Part shown: positions 23,965 through 32,790 of the stretch, in pieces
How positions within the stretch are numbered: position 1 is the stretch's first letter
Layout: the number at the start of each line of letters is the position of its first letter
Assembly (NCBI RefSeq): GCF_033898525.1
Contig: NZ_JAXAFJ010000011.1
Span: 1 to 64,000, forward strand
Direction: 5' to 3'
DNA from: Flaviflagellibacter rhizophilus
GTDB taxonomy: Bacteria; Pseudomonadota; Alphaproteobacteria; Rhizobiales; Methylopilaceae
Length of the DNA: 64,000 nt
Program-made: the position numbers and the translations under genes
Notes under the pieces: model-generated
Seen by the model: the letters and a program-made list of their open reading frames with translations, nothing else
Database searches by the model: none
Told to the model about the DNA's origin: nothing

Positions 23965-26900
23965 ATGAAGCTGACGCGGCTGCGCCTGATCGGGTTCAAA
24001 TCCTTCGTTGAGCCGTCCGAGCTCGTGATCGAGCCGGGCCTGACCGGTGTTGTCGGGCCCAATGGCTGCGGCAAGTCCAATCTTGTCGAAGCCCTGCGCT
24101 GGGCCATGGGCGAAAGCTCCTACAAGGCCCTGCGTGCCTCGGAGATGAACGACGTCATCTTCGCCGGTTCCGGCAACAGGCCGTCGCGCAACAGCGCGGA
24201 AGTGGTCGTTGTGCTGGACAACCGCTCCCGCTTGGCGCCATCGCCTTTCACGGATGTCGAGGACCTGGAGATTTCGCGGCGCATCGACCGCGACAAGGGC
24301 TCCACCTATCGCGTCAATGGCCGAGAGGTGCGGGCGAAGGATGTGCAACTCCTCTTCGCGGATGCATCCACCGGCGCGCGTTCCCCCGCTCTGGTGCGGC
24401 AGGGGCAGATCGGCGAGATCATCAATGCGCGCCCGGAAGCGCGACGGCGCGTGCTGGAGGAGGCGGCAGGCATTGCGGGCCTGCACGCACGACGCCACGA
24501 GGCCGAGCTGAAGCTACGGGCCGCCGAGCAGAACCTGCTGCGCGTCGAGGATGTCCTGAGCCGTATCGGCGGCCAGATCGATGGCTTGCGGCGCCAGGCC
24601 CGGCAGGCCGTCCGATACAGGCAGCTTTCCGCCGAGATTCGCGCGCTGGAAGCCGCTCTGCTGCGCCGGGCGCACGCGGCAGCCCTGGAGGAACAGCGGC
24701 TCACCGAAAAGGCAGCGGAAGAGGCGGAGCGGGTGGTTGCCGCCCGCACGCTGGAGCAGGCGGACGCCGCGCGCCATGAAGCCCTCTGCGCGGCTGAACT
24801 CCCGAAGCTGCAGGATGCGGCGGCAGCCGCAGGATCCGCCGTCGCGCGTCTCCGGCGAGCTGGTGACGACCTCGACCGCGAAGAGCGCCTCGCGCGCGAA
24901 AAGCTGGCGGAACTCGAACGCCGCATTGCCCAGATCCACGCGGACCATGCGCGCGAGGAGGCTTTAGCGGCCGATGCCGAACAAACGCTTGCCCAGTTCG
25001 AGAAGGATCTCGCCGCGCTGGCAGCCGAGGAGGCTGGTGCGGCGGCTCGGGAGGACACTGCGAATCAGCGCGTCGCGGAAACATCCGCCGTGCTGGAGCG
25101 TGCGGAAGCGCTTTATGCACATGCGAGCGCGGCCTTCGCTGCCCATGATTCGGAGCGCCAGAGGTTGGCTGGCCTCCGCAGAGACGCAAGCGTGCGCCTG
25201 GAGCGCCTGACATCCGAAGCCCAGCGGCTCGACGCGGAAGCCCACCAGTTGAGCGGTGCCGAATCGCTGCGACGGCTCCCCGCGATGGCGGTCGAGGCCG
25301 AAGAGGCGGCCCGTGCGGAACGTGAGGCAGATGAGGAGGCGGCAGCCGCGGAAGCCGATCTGGCACGCCTCAGGGACGAGGAACAGCGCCTGCAGCGAGC
25401 GGCCCAGGAGAGCACCACCGACTTCAGGCGCCTGGATGTGGAAGCACGCACACTGGTGAAGCTGCTGGAACCGGGACAGGCGGCGCCATGGCCGCCGCTG
25501 ATCGAGAGCCTTGTGGTTGACCCCGGCTACGAGGCCGCACTTGTGGCGGCTCTCGGCGAAGATGTGTCGGTGCCGCTCGATACCCGCGCGCCCGTGCACT
25601 GGGCCGGCTCGGAGCCGATGGCGGCAGACGCGCCGCTGCCTGAGGGCGCCGTTCCTCTTTCGCGGCATGTCGAAGCGCCTCCCGAACTCTCCCGGCGCCT
25701 CGCGCAGATCGGGGTGGTCGCGCGAAGCGAGGGGGAGGCGCTGCGGCACGCGTTGGCGAGCGGACAATGCCTCGTGTCGCTGACCGGCGACCTTTGGCGC
25801 TGGGACGGCTTCACAGCCACCGCCGGGGCGGAAACGCCGGAGGCGCGGCGGCTCGCCGGGCGCAACAGGCTGAAGGAACTGCAGCGCGGGCTTGAGGCGA
25901 TGTCACTTCAGGCCGCCGCGGCAGCGGATGCCGCGAAGCGCGCTGCGGCTTCGACAGCGGCGGCGCAGAAACGCGACCAGACGGCGAAAGAGAACGTCCG
26001 CAGCGCCCGCAAGACAGCCGAGCGGCTTCGGGCCGAGCGCCAGGACATCGAGCGGCAGGCGATGCGGGACGAGGCGCGGCGCACGGCTCTCCGCGAGACG
26101 CAGGCGCGGCTATCCCGCGATGTCGACGAAGCGCGCCAGACGCTGGCGGCGGCTGAAAGCGCCTTGGCAGGACTGGCCGACGGCATGGACCTCGCGCAGA
26201 GTCGCGATCTCGCCCGCGCCGACGCTGAACGCGAACGCGCCTCCGCAGCCGATGCAAGGGCGGCGCTCTCCGCACTTGGCCGTGAGCGCGACAGGCGTCT
26301 GCGCGCGCGTGAAGCGGTTCAGCGGGACAGGGGGGCCTGGAGCACGCGCAGCGCCGGAGCATCGGAACGGCTGGCGGAGCTCGTGCAGCGAGGCGAGGAC
26401 GCCCAGGCCGAGCGCCGTTCGCTGCTCGGCGTGCCGGACCGGGTGGCAACCAGCCGGCGCGGGCTACTGGAGCAATTGTCCGCCGCCCGTGGGGCCGAAG
26501 GCGAGGCCCGCGACCGGCTGGCGCTCGCCGAAACCCGCAAAAGGGCAGCCGATGACACGGCACGGGACGCCCTGCGCCGCCTGGGCGAGGCGAGAGAGCG
26601 ACGGGCAGGTGAGGAGGCGCGCCGGCAAGCGGCGCGCGACAAGTCCGGCGCTGCGTGGGAGCGGCTGCTTGAAGCCGGCATCGCTGCGGCCTCTGGCGAT
26701 CAGCACCCCGGAACCCCCGCTGATCTGGAACGGCTGAAAGCTGACCGTGAACGGCTGGGCGGGGTCAACCTTCGTGCCGAGGAGGAGCTTGCCGAGGTGC
26801 AGGCCGGCCATGAGCAGCTTGGCGGGGAGCGTGACGATCTCACCGAGGCGATTCGCCAGTTGCGGCATGCGATCCAATCCCTCAACCGCGAGGGCCGTGC

Positions 26901-27381
26901 GCGGCTCGCCACAGCCTTCGAAGCTGTCAACGCGCACTTCGAGCGGCTGTACGCCCAGCTCTTCGGAGGGGGTGAGGCGCGTCTCCACCTGATCGAATCA
27001 GAGGACCCTCTGGAAGCCGGACTGGAGGTCATCGCCCGCCCCCCGGGCAAGAAGCCGCAGACGCTCTCGCTTCTTTCAGGCGGGGAACAGGCGCTGACCG
27101 CGATGGCGCTGATCTTCGCGATCTTCCTGACGAATCCCGCGCCTCTCTGCGTGCTCGACGAGGTCGATGCACCCTTGGACGACGCCAATGTCGAGCGGTT
27201 CTGCGACCTCCTGGACGCCATGTCGTCGGAGACCGACACACGCTTTCTGGTGGTTACCCACAACCCTGTCACGATGAGCCGCATGAATCGGCTTTTCGGG
27301 GTTACTATGGCCGAGCGTGGCGTGAGCCAGCTTGTCTCTGTGGACCTCGAGGCAGCGGAGGTGCTGCGTGAGGCGGTCTGA
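23965..27381 (+). CDS. smc: Chromosome segregation protein SMC
   Basis: A 1138-residue SMC ATPase of the condensin complex. Walker A GPNGCGKSNL is at 31-40, the ABC signature LSGGEQ at 1037-1042, and Walker B with D-loop VLDEVDAPLDD at about 1063-1073. Between them lie two long Ala/Glu/Arg-rich coiled-coil arms and a hinge at about 490-610. Length and layout match alphaproteobacterial SMC. It follows the DsbA gene by 44 bases and precedes the atp promoter. Confidence 0.96.
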   Translation: MKLTRLRLIGFKSFVEPSELVIEPGLTGVVGPNGCGKSNLVEALRWAMGESSYKALRASEMNDVIFAGSGNRPSRNSAEVVVVLDNRSRLAPSPFTDVEDLEISRRIDRDKGSTYRVNGREVRAKDVQLLFADASTGARSPALVRQGQIGEIINARPEARRRVLEEAAGIAGLHARRHEAELKLRAAEQNLLRVEDVLSRIGGQIDGLRRQARQAVRYRQLSAEIRALEAALLRRAHAAALEEQRLTEKAAEEAERVVAARTLEQADAARHEALCAAELPKLQDAAAAAGSAVARLRRAGDDLDREERLAREKLAELERRIAQIHADHAREEALAADAEQTLAQFEKDLAALAAEEAGAAAREDTANQRVAETSAVLERAEALYAHASAAFAAHDSERQRLAGLRRDASVRLERLTSEAQRLDAEAHQLSGAESLRRLPAMAVEAEEAARAEREADEEAAAAEADLARLRDEEQRLQRAAQESTTDFRRLDVEARTLVKLLEPGQAAPWPPLIESLVVDPGYEAALVAALGEDVSVPLDTRAPVHWAGSEPMAADAPLPEGAVPLSRHVEAPPELSRRLAQIGVVARSEGEALRHALASGQCLVSLTGDLWRWDGFTATAGAETPEARRLAGRNRLKELQRGLEAMSLQAAAAADAAKRAAASTAAAQKRDQTAKENVRSARKTAERLRAERQDIERQAMRDEARRTALRETQARLSRDVDEARQTLAAAESALAGLADGMDLAQSRDLARADAERERASAADARAALSALGRERDRRLRAREAVQRDRGAWSTRSAGASERLAELVQRGEDAQAERRSLLGVPDRVATSRRGLLEQLSAARGAEGEARDRLALAETRKRAADDTARDALRRLGEARERRAGEEARRQAARDKSGAAWERLLEAGIAAASGDQHPGTPADLERLKADRERLGGVNLRAEEELAEVQAGHEQLGGERDDLTEAIRQLRHAIQSLNREGRARLATAFEAVNAHFERLYAQLFGGGEARLHLIESEDPLEAGLEVIARPPGKKPQTLSLLSGGEQALTAMALIFAIFLTNPAPLCVLDEVDAPLDDANVERFCDLLDAMSSETDTRFLVVTHNPVTMSRMNRLFGVTMAERGVSQLVSVDLEAAEVLREAV

Positions 27382-27442
27382 CGCAGCTGGGCGTTCCGGA
27401 AGGTCAAGTAAGTTCAACGACTTAGCTTGTATGCCAGCTTTC

Positions 27443-27471
27443 TTGACTTGAGAATGAGGCATCACTATGGT
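27443..27471 (+). promoter_or_regulatory. Sigma70-type promoter of the F0 ATP synthase operon
   Basis: TTGACT at 27443-27448 and TATGGT at 27466-27471 are separated by exactly 17 bases, in the 149-base gap between smc and atpI. Transcription would start near 27478, giving a leader of about 50 bases before the atpI ATG at 27531. Confidence 0.6.
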
Positions 27472-27530
27472 GCCGCCGAAATTCAGAGGTGGCGCGGGCT
27501 TGCCGCCGAGGATACGGGTCGAACGCAAAA

Positions 27531-27899
27531 ATGAGCGGCAGTGACCCCGAAACTCGGGACGAAGGTAAGGACGTGTCCGCCGAGGGGCGGGATCTGCAGG
27601 AACGGTTGTCCAAACTGGACGCGGCGCTGAAGAAGGCGAAGCGACCGGGGAAGGACGATGCGAGATCGCAGAGCAGCATGGCGGCGGGAGCGCAGGGTAT
27701 GGCGCTGGCGCTGCGGCTGGGCAGTGAGTTCGCTGCCGCCGTACTGGTTGGTGCTGCCCTTGGCTGGTTTCTGGATCAGTTCGCGGGCACCCGGCCCTGG
27801 GGCATGATCGTTTTTCTGATGCTTGGCTTCGCGGCCGGTGTGCTCAACATCCTGAGGTCCTCCGCCCTGAACAAGGGCACGGGATCCACTGGCGGATAG
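27531..27899 (+). CDS. atpI: ATP synthase protein I (AtpI)
   Basis: A 122-residue small protein with a charged, probably coiled-coil N-terminal half and two membrane segments (about 65-83 and 88-108). This is the AtpI layout found first in alphaproteobacterial F0 operons. Homologues assist c-ring assembly. The ATG at 27531 gives the normal length; a start at 27489 would add residues outside the family pattern. Followed 14 bases later by atpB. Confidence 0.85.
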   Translation: MSGSDPETRDEGKDVSAEGRDLQERLSKLDAALKKAKRPGKDDARSQSSMAAGAQGMALALRLGSEFAAAVLVGAALGWFLDQFAGTRPWGMIVFLMLGFAAGVLNILRSSALNKGTGSTGG

Positions 27900-27913
27900 G
27901 TGCGGAAGTAGAC

Positions 27914-28648
27914 ATGGATCCGATCCACCAGTTTGAAATCAGGAGCCTCATCGGCGAAGGGCCGCTGTCCTTCACGAACTCCTCGCTGTTCATGGTTCTG
28001 ACCGTGGTGGCCATCATCGGCTTCCTCATGATCGGAATGCAGAGCCGTTCGCTAATTCCCGGCCGCTGGCAGTCGCTGGCCGAGCTGTCCTATGAGTTCG
28101 TCGCATCCACCGTGCGCCAGTCCGCTGGCAATGACGGCATGCGGTTCTTCCCGCTGGTGTTTTCGCTGTTCATGTTCGTGCTGTTCGCGAACCTTTTCGG
28201 CATGCTGCCCTACGCCTTCACCGTTACCAGCCACATCATCGTGACCTTCGGCTTGGCGATGATCGTCATCAGCACGATCATCATCTACGGCTTCGTCCAG
28301 CACGGCACCAAGTTCCTCCGGATCTTCGTTCCGGCGGGTATTCCGGGCTTCCTGCTCCCGCTTGTGGTCGCCATCGAAATCGTCTCGTTCCTGTCGCGTC
28401 CCATCAGCCTCTCGGTTCGTCTGTTCGCCAACATGCTGGCCGGACACATCACGCTGAAGGTGTTCGCCGGCTTCGTGGTCGGCCTCTGGGGCGCTCTCGG
28501 CGCCGGCGGCCTTGCCCTCGGCATCCTGCCGCTCGCCATGACCGTCGCCCTGACCGGCTTCGAGTTCTTCGTGGCCTTCGTTCAGGCCTACGTCTTCACC
28601 CTTCTTACCTGCCTCTATCTCAGTGATGCCCTTCATCCCGGGCACTGA
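27914..28648 (+). CDS. atpB: ATP synthase F0 subunit a
   Basis: A 244-residue proton-channel subunit with five to six membrane segments. The essential arginine that faces the c-ring is in PISLSVRLFANMLAGHI. The N-terminal IHQFEI and FTNSSLFM are typical of alphaproteobacterial subunit a. The F1 genes (atpHAGDC) are not in the window, consistent with the split atp operons of this group. Confidence 0.97.
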   Translation: MDPIHQFEIRSLIGEGPLSFTNSSLFMVLTVVAIIGFLMIGMQSRSLIPGRWQSLAELSYEFVASTVRQSAGNDGMRFFPLVFSLFMFVLFANLFGMLPYAFTVTSHIIVTFGLAMIVISTIIIYGFVQHGTKFLRIFVPAGIPGFLLPLVVAIEIVSFLSRPISLSVRLFANMLAGHITLKVFAGFVVGLWGALGAGGLALGILPLAMTVALTGFEFFVAFVQAYVFTLLTCLYLSDALHPGH

Positions 28649-28698
28649 GTTGGAAGCACAACCGATCAGCGCGATCACAAAATCTAGGAGTACACATC

Positions 28699-28926
28699 AT
28701 GGACGCTGAAGCCGCAAAGTACCTCGCCGCCGGTATCGCAACCCTCGGCATGGCAGGCGCCGCCATCGGCGTTGCCAACATCTTCGTCAGCTACCTGACG
28801 GGCGCACTGCGCAATCCTTCCGCTGCCGACGCGCAGTTCCCGCGCCTGATCTTCGGCTTCGCCGTGACGGAAGCGCTCGGCATCTTCTCGCTGCTGATCG
28901 CTCTTCTGCTCCTGTTCGCCGTCTGA
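28699..28926 (+). CDS. atpE: ATP synthase F0 subunit c
   Basis: A 75-residue hairpin of two membrane helices, the proteolipid that forms the rotor ring. The ion-binding carboxylate is Glu58 in GFAVTEALG, and the polar loop is RNPSAADAQF. A clear ribosome site TAGGAG lies at 28685-28690. A strong hairpin immediately follows the gene. Confidence 0.97.
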   Translation: MDAEAAKYLAAGIATLGMAGAAIGVANIFVSYLTGALRNPSAADAQFPRLIFGFAVTEALGIFSLLIALLLLFAV

Positions 28927-28937
28927 GTTCGCTTTAA

Positions 28938-28962
28938 CGGGCGCCGGATCGTCCGGCGCCCG
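28938..28962 (+). repeat. Strong hairpin between atpE and atpF'
   Basis: A perfect 11-bp GC stem (28938-28948 with 28952-28962) closes a TCG loop, 12 bases after the atpE stop. There is no T-run and the operon continues, so it is not a full terminator. It could protect the atpE end of the message or reduce read-through to the b subunits, which are needed in far fewer copies than subunit c. Confidence 0.75.
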
Positions 28963-28988
28963 GCGTCTCAACGACCGGGAAAGTCACG

Positions 28989-29585
28989 ATGGCACAGAAC
29001 GTCCTGCTCCTTGCGCAGGCCCAAACGGAATTTCGGCAGGACCTGCGTGAAGGGGTCGAAGCCGATGCCGAATTGCACGACGAAGCTCATGGAGGCGCGT
29101 TCCCGCCCTTCGAGTCGACGTTCTTCGTATCGCAGCTGATCTGGCTCGCGATCACCTTCGGACTGCTCTACTTCCTTCTGAGCCGTTTCGTCATTCCCCG
29201 GATCTCATCGGTCCTGGAAGTGCGCGGCGACCGGATCAAGTCCGATCTGGCCGAGGCGCAACGCCTACGCTCGGAAACGGATGCCGCGATTGCCTCACAC
29301 GAGGCGGCGCTGGCGGCAGCACGTGCCAGCTCGCAGAAGATCGCCAGTGAAACCCGCGCCAAGGTGGACGCCGACGCGGCCGTCCAGCGCAAGGCTGTGG
29401 AAGCAGACCTCGCGGAACGTCTTGCCGCTGCAGAGCGGCAGATCGCGGCGAGCAAGGCCGAGGCCATGCTTAACGTCCGCACCATTGCCATCAGCGCGAC
29501 CGCCGCCATCGTGGCGCAGCTCTCGGGCCAGGAGCCATCCGCTTCTGAAGTCGAGCCGGCCGTCGATGCGAGCCTGAAAGGCTGA
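28989..29585 (+). CDS. ATP synthase F0 subunit b' (AtpF')
   Basis: A 198-residue peripheral-stalk subunit. A polar N-terminus of about 40 residues precedes one membrane segment (about 42-66, ESTFFVSQLIWLAITFGLLYF) and a long Ala/Glu/Arg-rich coiled coil. This is the b' form that pairs with subunit b in alphaproteobacteria and cyanobacteria. The following gene starts five bases after its stop. Confidence 0.92.
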   Translation: MAQNVLLLAQAQTEFRQDLREGVEADAELHDEAHGGAFPPFESTFFVSQLIWLAITFGLLYFLLSRFVIPRISSVLEVRGDRIKSDLAEAQRLRSETDAAIASHEAALAAARASSQKIASETRAKVDADAAVQRKAVEADLAERLAAAERQIAASKAEAMLNVRTIAISATAAIVAQLSGQEPSASEVEPAVDASLKG

Positions 29586-29590
29586 ACCCG

Positions 29591-30073
29591 ATGATGACTC
29601 CTGATTTCTGGGTACTCGTTGCCTTCGTCATCTTCATCGGCCTGGCTGTTTATCTCGGCTTGACCAAGAAGATTGTCGCAGGGCTCGACGCGCGCTCGCA
29701 GCGCATCTCGGACGATCTCGACGAGGCTCGCCGCCTTCGCGAGGAAGCGCAGCGCGTGCTGGGTGAGTACGAGCGCAAGCGCCGCGAAGCGGAAGGCGAA
29801 GCGGAGGCCATCATCGCCTCCGCAAAAGCCGAGGCGGAGCGGCTTGCAGCCGATGCCAAGATCAAGGCCGAGGAATTCGTCGCGCGTCGCACCCGTACCG
29901 CGGAGACGAAGATCCAGCAGGCCGAGGCACAGGCCATTGCCGACGTCCGGGCTGCCGCTGCCGATGCGGCTGTGTCGGCCGCAGGCAAGATCCTCAAGTC
30001 GCGCGCCAGTGGCGAGATCGGCGATGCACTGATCGGCCATGGCCTTCAGGAAGTCCGCACGAAGCTGCACTAG
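29591..30073 (+). CDS. atpF: ATP synthase F0 subunit b
   Basis: A 160-residue peripheral-stalk subunit with one N-terminal membrane segment (about 5-24) and a long coiled coil (about 30-135) rich in Ala, Glu and Arg. Together with b' it would form the heterodimeric stator. Last gene of the operon; a terminator lies 26 bases downstream. Confidence 0.93.
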   Translation: MMTPDFWVLVAFVIFIGLAVYLGLTKKIVAGLDARSQRISDDLDEARRLREEAQRVLGEYERKRREAEGEAEAIIASAKAEAERLAADAKIKAEEFVARRTRTAETKIQQAEAQAIADVRAAAADAAVSAAGKILKSRASGEIGDALIGHGLQEVRTKLH

Positions 30074-30098
30074 GGGACCGCACGAAAAGAAAAGACGA

Positions 30099-30121
30099 AG
30101 CCGCCCTCGGGCGGCTTTTTT
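30099..30121 (+). terminator. Rho-independent terminator of the atp operon
   Basis: A stem AGCCGCC/GGCGGCT with a CTCG loop is followed by six T (30116-30121). A-residues upstream extend the pairing against the T-run. It ends the atpI-B-E-F'-F transcript. Confidence 0.92.
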
Positions 30122-30186
30122 CGTTGTTCAGGAACAAGCAGGTTCCCGCGGCATTCTTTTCTTGTGCAAGGTTTCAGGAGGCAAAC

Positions 30187-30270
30187 ATGCTCAAGGGCGG
30201 ACTTCTTTGGATGATCGGAATTCCGATCCCGATCATCATCATCCTGTGGCTGACCGGCTTCCTCAGCTGA
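30187..30270 (+). CDS. 27-residue hydrophobic membrane protein
   Basis: A very short gene with a full AGGAGG ribosome site at 30176-30181, five bases before the ATG. The product is a single membrane helix with a distinctive GIPIPIIII core and one Lys near the N-terminus. It lies just after the atp terminator, so it needs its own promoter. Its TGA abuts the convergent rnhB stop. Similar tiny proteins are often left unannotated. No function can be proposed. Confidence 0.72.
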   Translation: MLKGGLLWMIGIPIPIIIILWLTGFLS

Positions 30271-31017
30271 TCAGGCAAGTTGCGCGAGATCGCTGGCCTC
30301 AGCCGCATCGTGCGCTTCTGCCGGGACCGGCCCGGCCAATGCAAGACGCACCGGCGCGAAGCTGTGCCGGTGGTGAGATGTCGGGCCGAAGGCCGCCAAG
30401 GCTTTGCGGTGCTCGGCCGTGCCATAGCCGACATGGCGCTCGAAACCCCAGCCGACATGTGACGAGGCGAGCCTTCTCATCAACCGGTCACGCGTGACCT
30501 TGGCGATGATCGATGCTGCCGCGATGGAGACAAGCTTGGCGTCCCCGTCCACCACAGCTTCTGCGGGGCAGGGCAGCCCATCGGGAAATTCCCGGCCATC
30601 GATAAAGACCCGGTCGGGAGCATGGGGCAGAGCCTTCACAGCGGCGCACATGGCCCAGAGCGTTGCTTTCCTGATGTCGATGCGGTCGATGCGGGCAGGA
30701 GAGGCCTGAACGAAGGCCACCTCCGAGGTGGCCATTATCTCCAGGTAGAGCTCTTCGCGCCGCTCGGACGTGAGCATCTTCGAATCATTCAGCCCCTTGG
30801 GAATCCTGCGTGGGTCGAGCATCACGGCGGCCGCGACGACCGGACCGGCAAGCGGTCCACGACCGGCTTCGTCCACTCCGGCAACGCGCATGCAGCCGTC
30901 CTTCAGCCAGCGCCGTTCCTGCCGGAAATCAGGTGCCTTGATCCTGGTCGTGCTGCGCTTGGATGAGTCGGCCATCCGGTTTCTATGCCATCCGGACGCC
31001 GCCCCGTCAGCCTTCAT
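30271..31017 (-). CDS. rnhB: Ribonuclease HII
   Basis: RNase HII, which removes ribonucleotides embedded in DNA. The conserved VAGVDEAGRGPLAGPVVAAAV carries the first catalytic pair Asp-Glu, with further conserved LNDSKML, SIAAASIIAKVTRD and GYGT. At 248 residues it has an N-terminal extension of about 40 basic residues. The ATG at 31017 overlaps the stop of the VOC gene (ATGA), favouring a coupled start; an internal ATG at 30975 gives 234 residues and is also plausible. Part of a minus-strand run with the VOC and radical SAM genes. Confidence 0.93.
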   Translation of the reverse strand: MKADGAASGWHRNRMADSSKRSTTRIKAPDFRQERRWLKDGCMRVAGVDEAGRGPLAGPVVAAAVMLDPRRIPKGLNDSKMLTSERREELYLEIMATSEVAFVQASPARIDRIDIRKATLWAMCAAVKALPHAPDRVFIDGREFPDGLPCPAEAVVDGDAKLVSIAAASIIAKVTRDRLMRRLASSHVGWGFERHVGYGTAEHRKALAAFGPTSHHRHSFAPVRLALAGPVPAEAHDAAEASDLAQLA

Positions 31018-31448
31018 TCCGGAATGATCAGCCGTCCGTCCTCATCGAGCAGCCAATGGGGGTTGTAAACGATCTCCCAGATGTGGCCGTCGGGATCCGC
31101 GACATAGCCCCCATAGCCTCCCCAGAACGTCTTTTCCGGTTCCTTGACCAGGCGTCCTCCGGCGGCGACGAATGCCGCGACCAGCTTGTCGGTCTCCAAA
31201 GCGGAACGGGTGTTGTAGCCGATGGACATGCTGGCGCCGCTCGCCTTGTGCTCCGGCAAAGAGGCATCCCGTGCAAGATCGCCGCGGCCGAACAAGGCCA
31301 GGACGAGGCCGCCGCCAAGCTGGAAGAAGGCGACGCTGCCATCGCTCTCACGCGACTTCTTCAAGCCGACGCGCGTGTAGAAATCGGCCGAGGCCGCAAC
31401 GTCTTCGACGCCCAGGGTGATGACGCTTATTCTTGGTTCAAGGCTCAT
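31014..31448 (-). CDS. VOC family (glyoxalase-like) protein
   Basis: A 144-residue vicinal-oxygen-chelate fold protein. Its two beta-alpha-beta-beta-beta halves start at ISVITLGVEDVAASADFYTRVGL and at SALETDKLVAAFVAAGG, and it ends with the typical YVADPDGHIWEIVYNP, whose Glu is a likely metal ligand. The substrate is unknown; relatives include antibiotic-resistance and dioxygenase-like members. The ATG at 31448 was chosen at MSLEPRISV; the frame extends much further without coding character. About 100 bases downstream of the radical SAM gene on the same strand. Confidence 0.88.
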   Translation of the reverse strand: MSLEPRISVITLGVEDVAASADFYTRVGLKKSRESDGSVAFFQLGGGLVLALFGRGDLARDASLPEHKASGASMSIGYNTRSALETDKLVAAFVAAGGRLVKEPEKTFWGGYGGYVADPDGHIWEIVYNPHWLLDEDGRLIIPE

Positions 31449-31549
31449 GTGGCGGCGTTCCTTGGACAGCGGACGGACAGGCAGGCCGGCTCGCCAGGAT
31501 GTGGAATAGGATCTCGGCTGATGCGAGGCGGGGACGGCGGGTGAGCAGA

Positions 31550-32689
31550 TCATGAGAAGAGCCTCAACTGCTCTCCGGGCTGCGTGGGTGCGGCGAACAG
31601 ATCCTTCCGGAGCGGCTTCCGCTCTCCGTTGAGGCCAAGGCGCCGCGTCGCAAGTTCGAACCGACGGCCGATGGTCCAGGCATAGACGCCGTCGCCGATC
31701 ATCCTCTTTCCCCACTCGGCCTCGTAATCCTTGCCGCCACGTGTGGAGCGCACAAGGCTCATCACGTGCTTGAGGCGTTGCGGGCGATGCTCGGCCAGCC
31801 ATTCCTGAAACAGGTCCTTGATCTCGTAAGGCAACCGCAACAGCACATAACCGGCACTGACCGCTCCGGCGGCTTTCGCCGCGTCCAGCACACGTTCGAT
31901 CTCTTCATCGTTCAGCGCCGGAATGATGGGTGCCACCATCACGGTGACGGGGATGCCGGCTTCGCTGAGCTGCCGCACCGCTTCCAGCCGCTTCGCCGGC
32001 GTCGGCGCGCGGGGTTCAAGGTCGCGGGCGAGCTTGGGGTCGAGCGTCGTGATGGACAGCGCCACGCGGGCGAGCCCCTTCGCGGCCATGGGCGCGAGAA
32101 TGTCGATATCGCGGGTCACCAGGGCGGACTTCGTGACGATGCCGACCGGATGATTGCTGCGTGCCAGCACTTCCAGCACCGACCGGGTGACACGGTATTG
32201 CCGCTCGATGGGCTGGTAAGGATCGGTGTTGGTTCCCAGCGCCATGGTGCGGACCTCGTAGCCCGGCTGCGCCAGCTCCTTTTCGAGGAGCGCGGCAGCG
32301 TTGGACTTCACCGTCAGCTTGCTCTCGAAATCCAGCCCCGGAGAAAGGCCGAGATAGGAATGCGAGGGGCGGGCGAAGCAGTAGACACAGCCGTGCTCGC
32401 ATCCGCGATATGGGTTGATGGAGCGGTCGAAGGAGATATCCGGCGACTGGTTCCTGGTGATGATCTTCCTTGCGGTCTCGTAGGAGATCTCCGTCTTGAA
32501 CGGAGGAAGGTCGGCGAGGCTGTCCCAGCCGTCGTCCTCCGCCGCCCGCGCATAGGGCTCGAAGCGGCCGGCTGCATTGGTACGCGCTCCACGTCCGCGA
32601 CGCCTCTCCGGCGCGATGTCGGGAGCGGCCTCGTGAACCACTGGATCGTCGGTGTAGGTAAGCAGCGAGGCGGTGGAAGCCATCGTCAT
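31550..32689 (-). CDS. PA0069-family radical SAM protein (SplB-like)
   Basis: A 379-residue radical SAM enzyme. The cluster motif C-X3-C-X2-C is at Cys97, Cys101 and Cys104 (YRGCEHGCVYC). The following FARPSHSYLGLSPGLDFESKL is characteristic of the COG1533 group that includes spore photoproduct lyase. The ATG at 32689 is preceded by AAGGAGAA; a further start at 32725 lies beyond a LexA-type box. The LexA-type direct repeat 20 bases upstream suggests SOS control and hence a DNA-damage role, although the substrate is unknown. Confidence 0.9.
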   Translation of the reverse strand: MTMASTASLLTYTDDPVVHEAAPDIAPERRRGRGARTNAAGRFEPYARAAEDDGWDSLADLPPFKTEISYETARKIITRNQSPDISFDRSINPYRGCEHGCVYCFARPSHSYLGLSPGLDFESKLTVKSNAAALLEKELAQPGYEVRTMALGTNTDPYQPIERQYRVTRSVLEVLARSNHPVGIVTKSALVTRDIDILAPMAAKGLARVALSITTLDPKLARDLEPRAPTPAKRLEAVRQLSEAGIPVTVMVAPIIPALNDEEIERVLDAAKAAGAVSAGYVLLRLPYEIKDLFQEWLAEHRPQRLKHVMSLVRSTRGGKDYEAEWGKRMIGDGVYAWTIGRRFELATRRLGLNGERKPLRKDLFAAPTQPGEQLRLFS

Positions 32690-32708
32690 GTTCTCCTTGT
32701 TTCGAGAA

Positions 32709-32723
32709 GAACATAAAGAGAAC
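32709..32723 (-). promoter_or_regulatory. LexA-type SOS box (GTTC-N7-GTTC)
   Basis: On the plus strand the site reads GAAC-N7-GAAC, the direct repeat recognised by alphaproteobacterial LexA. It lies in the 101-base region between the radical SAM gene (start 32689, minus) and the glycosyltransferase-like gene (start 32791, plus), so it could govern either or both. A match of eight fixed bases is expected about twice by chance in a window of this size; the location makes it credible. Confidence 0.6.
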
Positions 32724-32790
32724 ATATGCGCAAGCGCGGTGCTGCACGCATGGGTCGCGGCACTGACCGGACGTGCTATAAACTCCCCCG

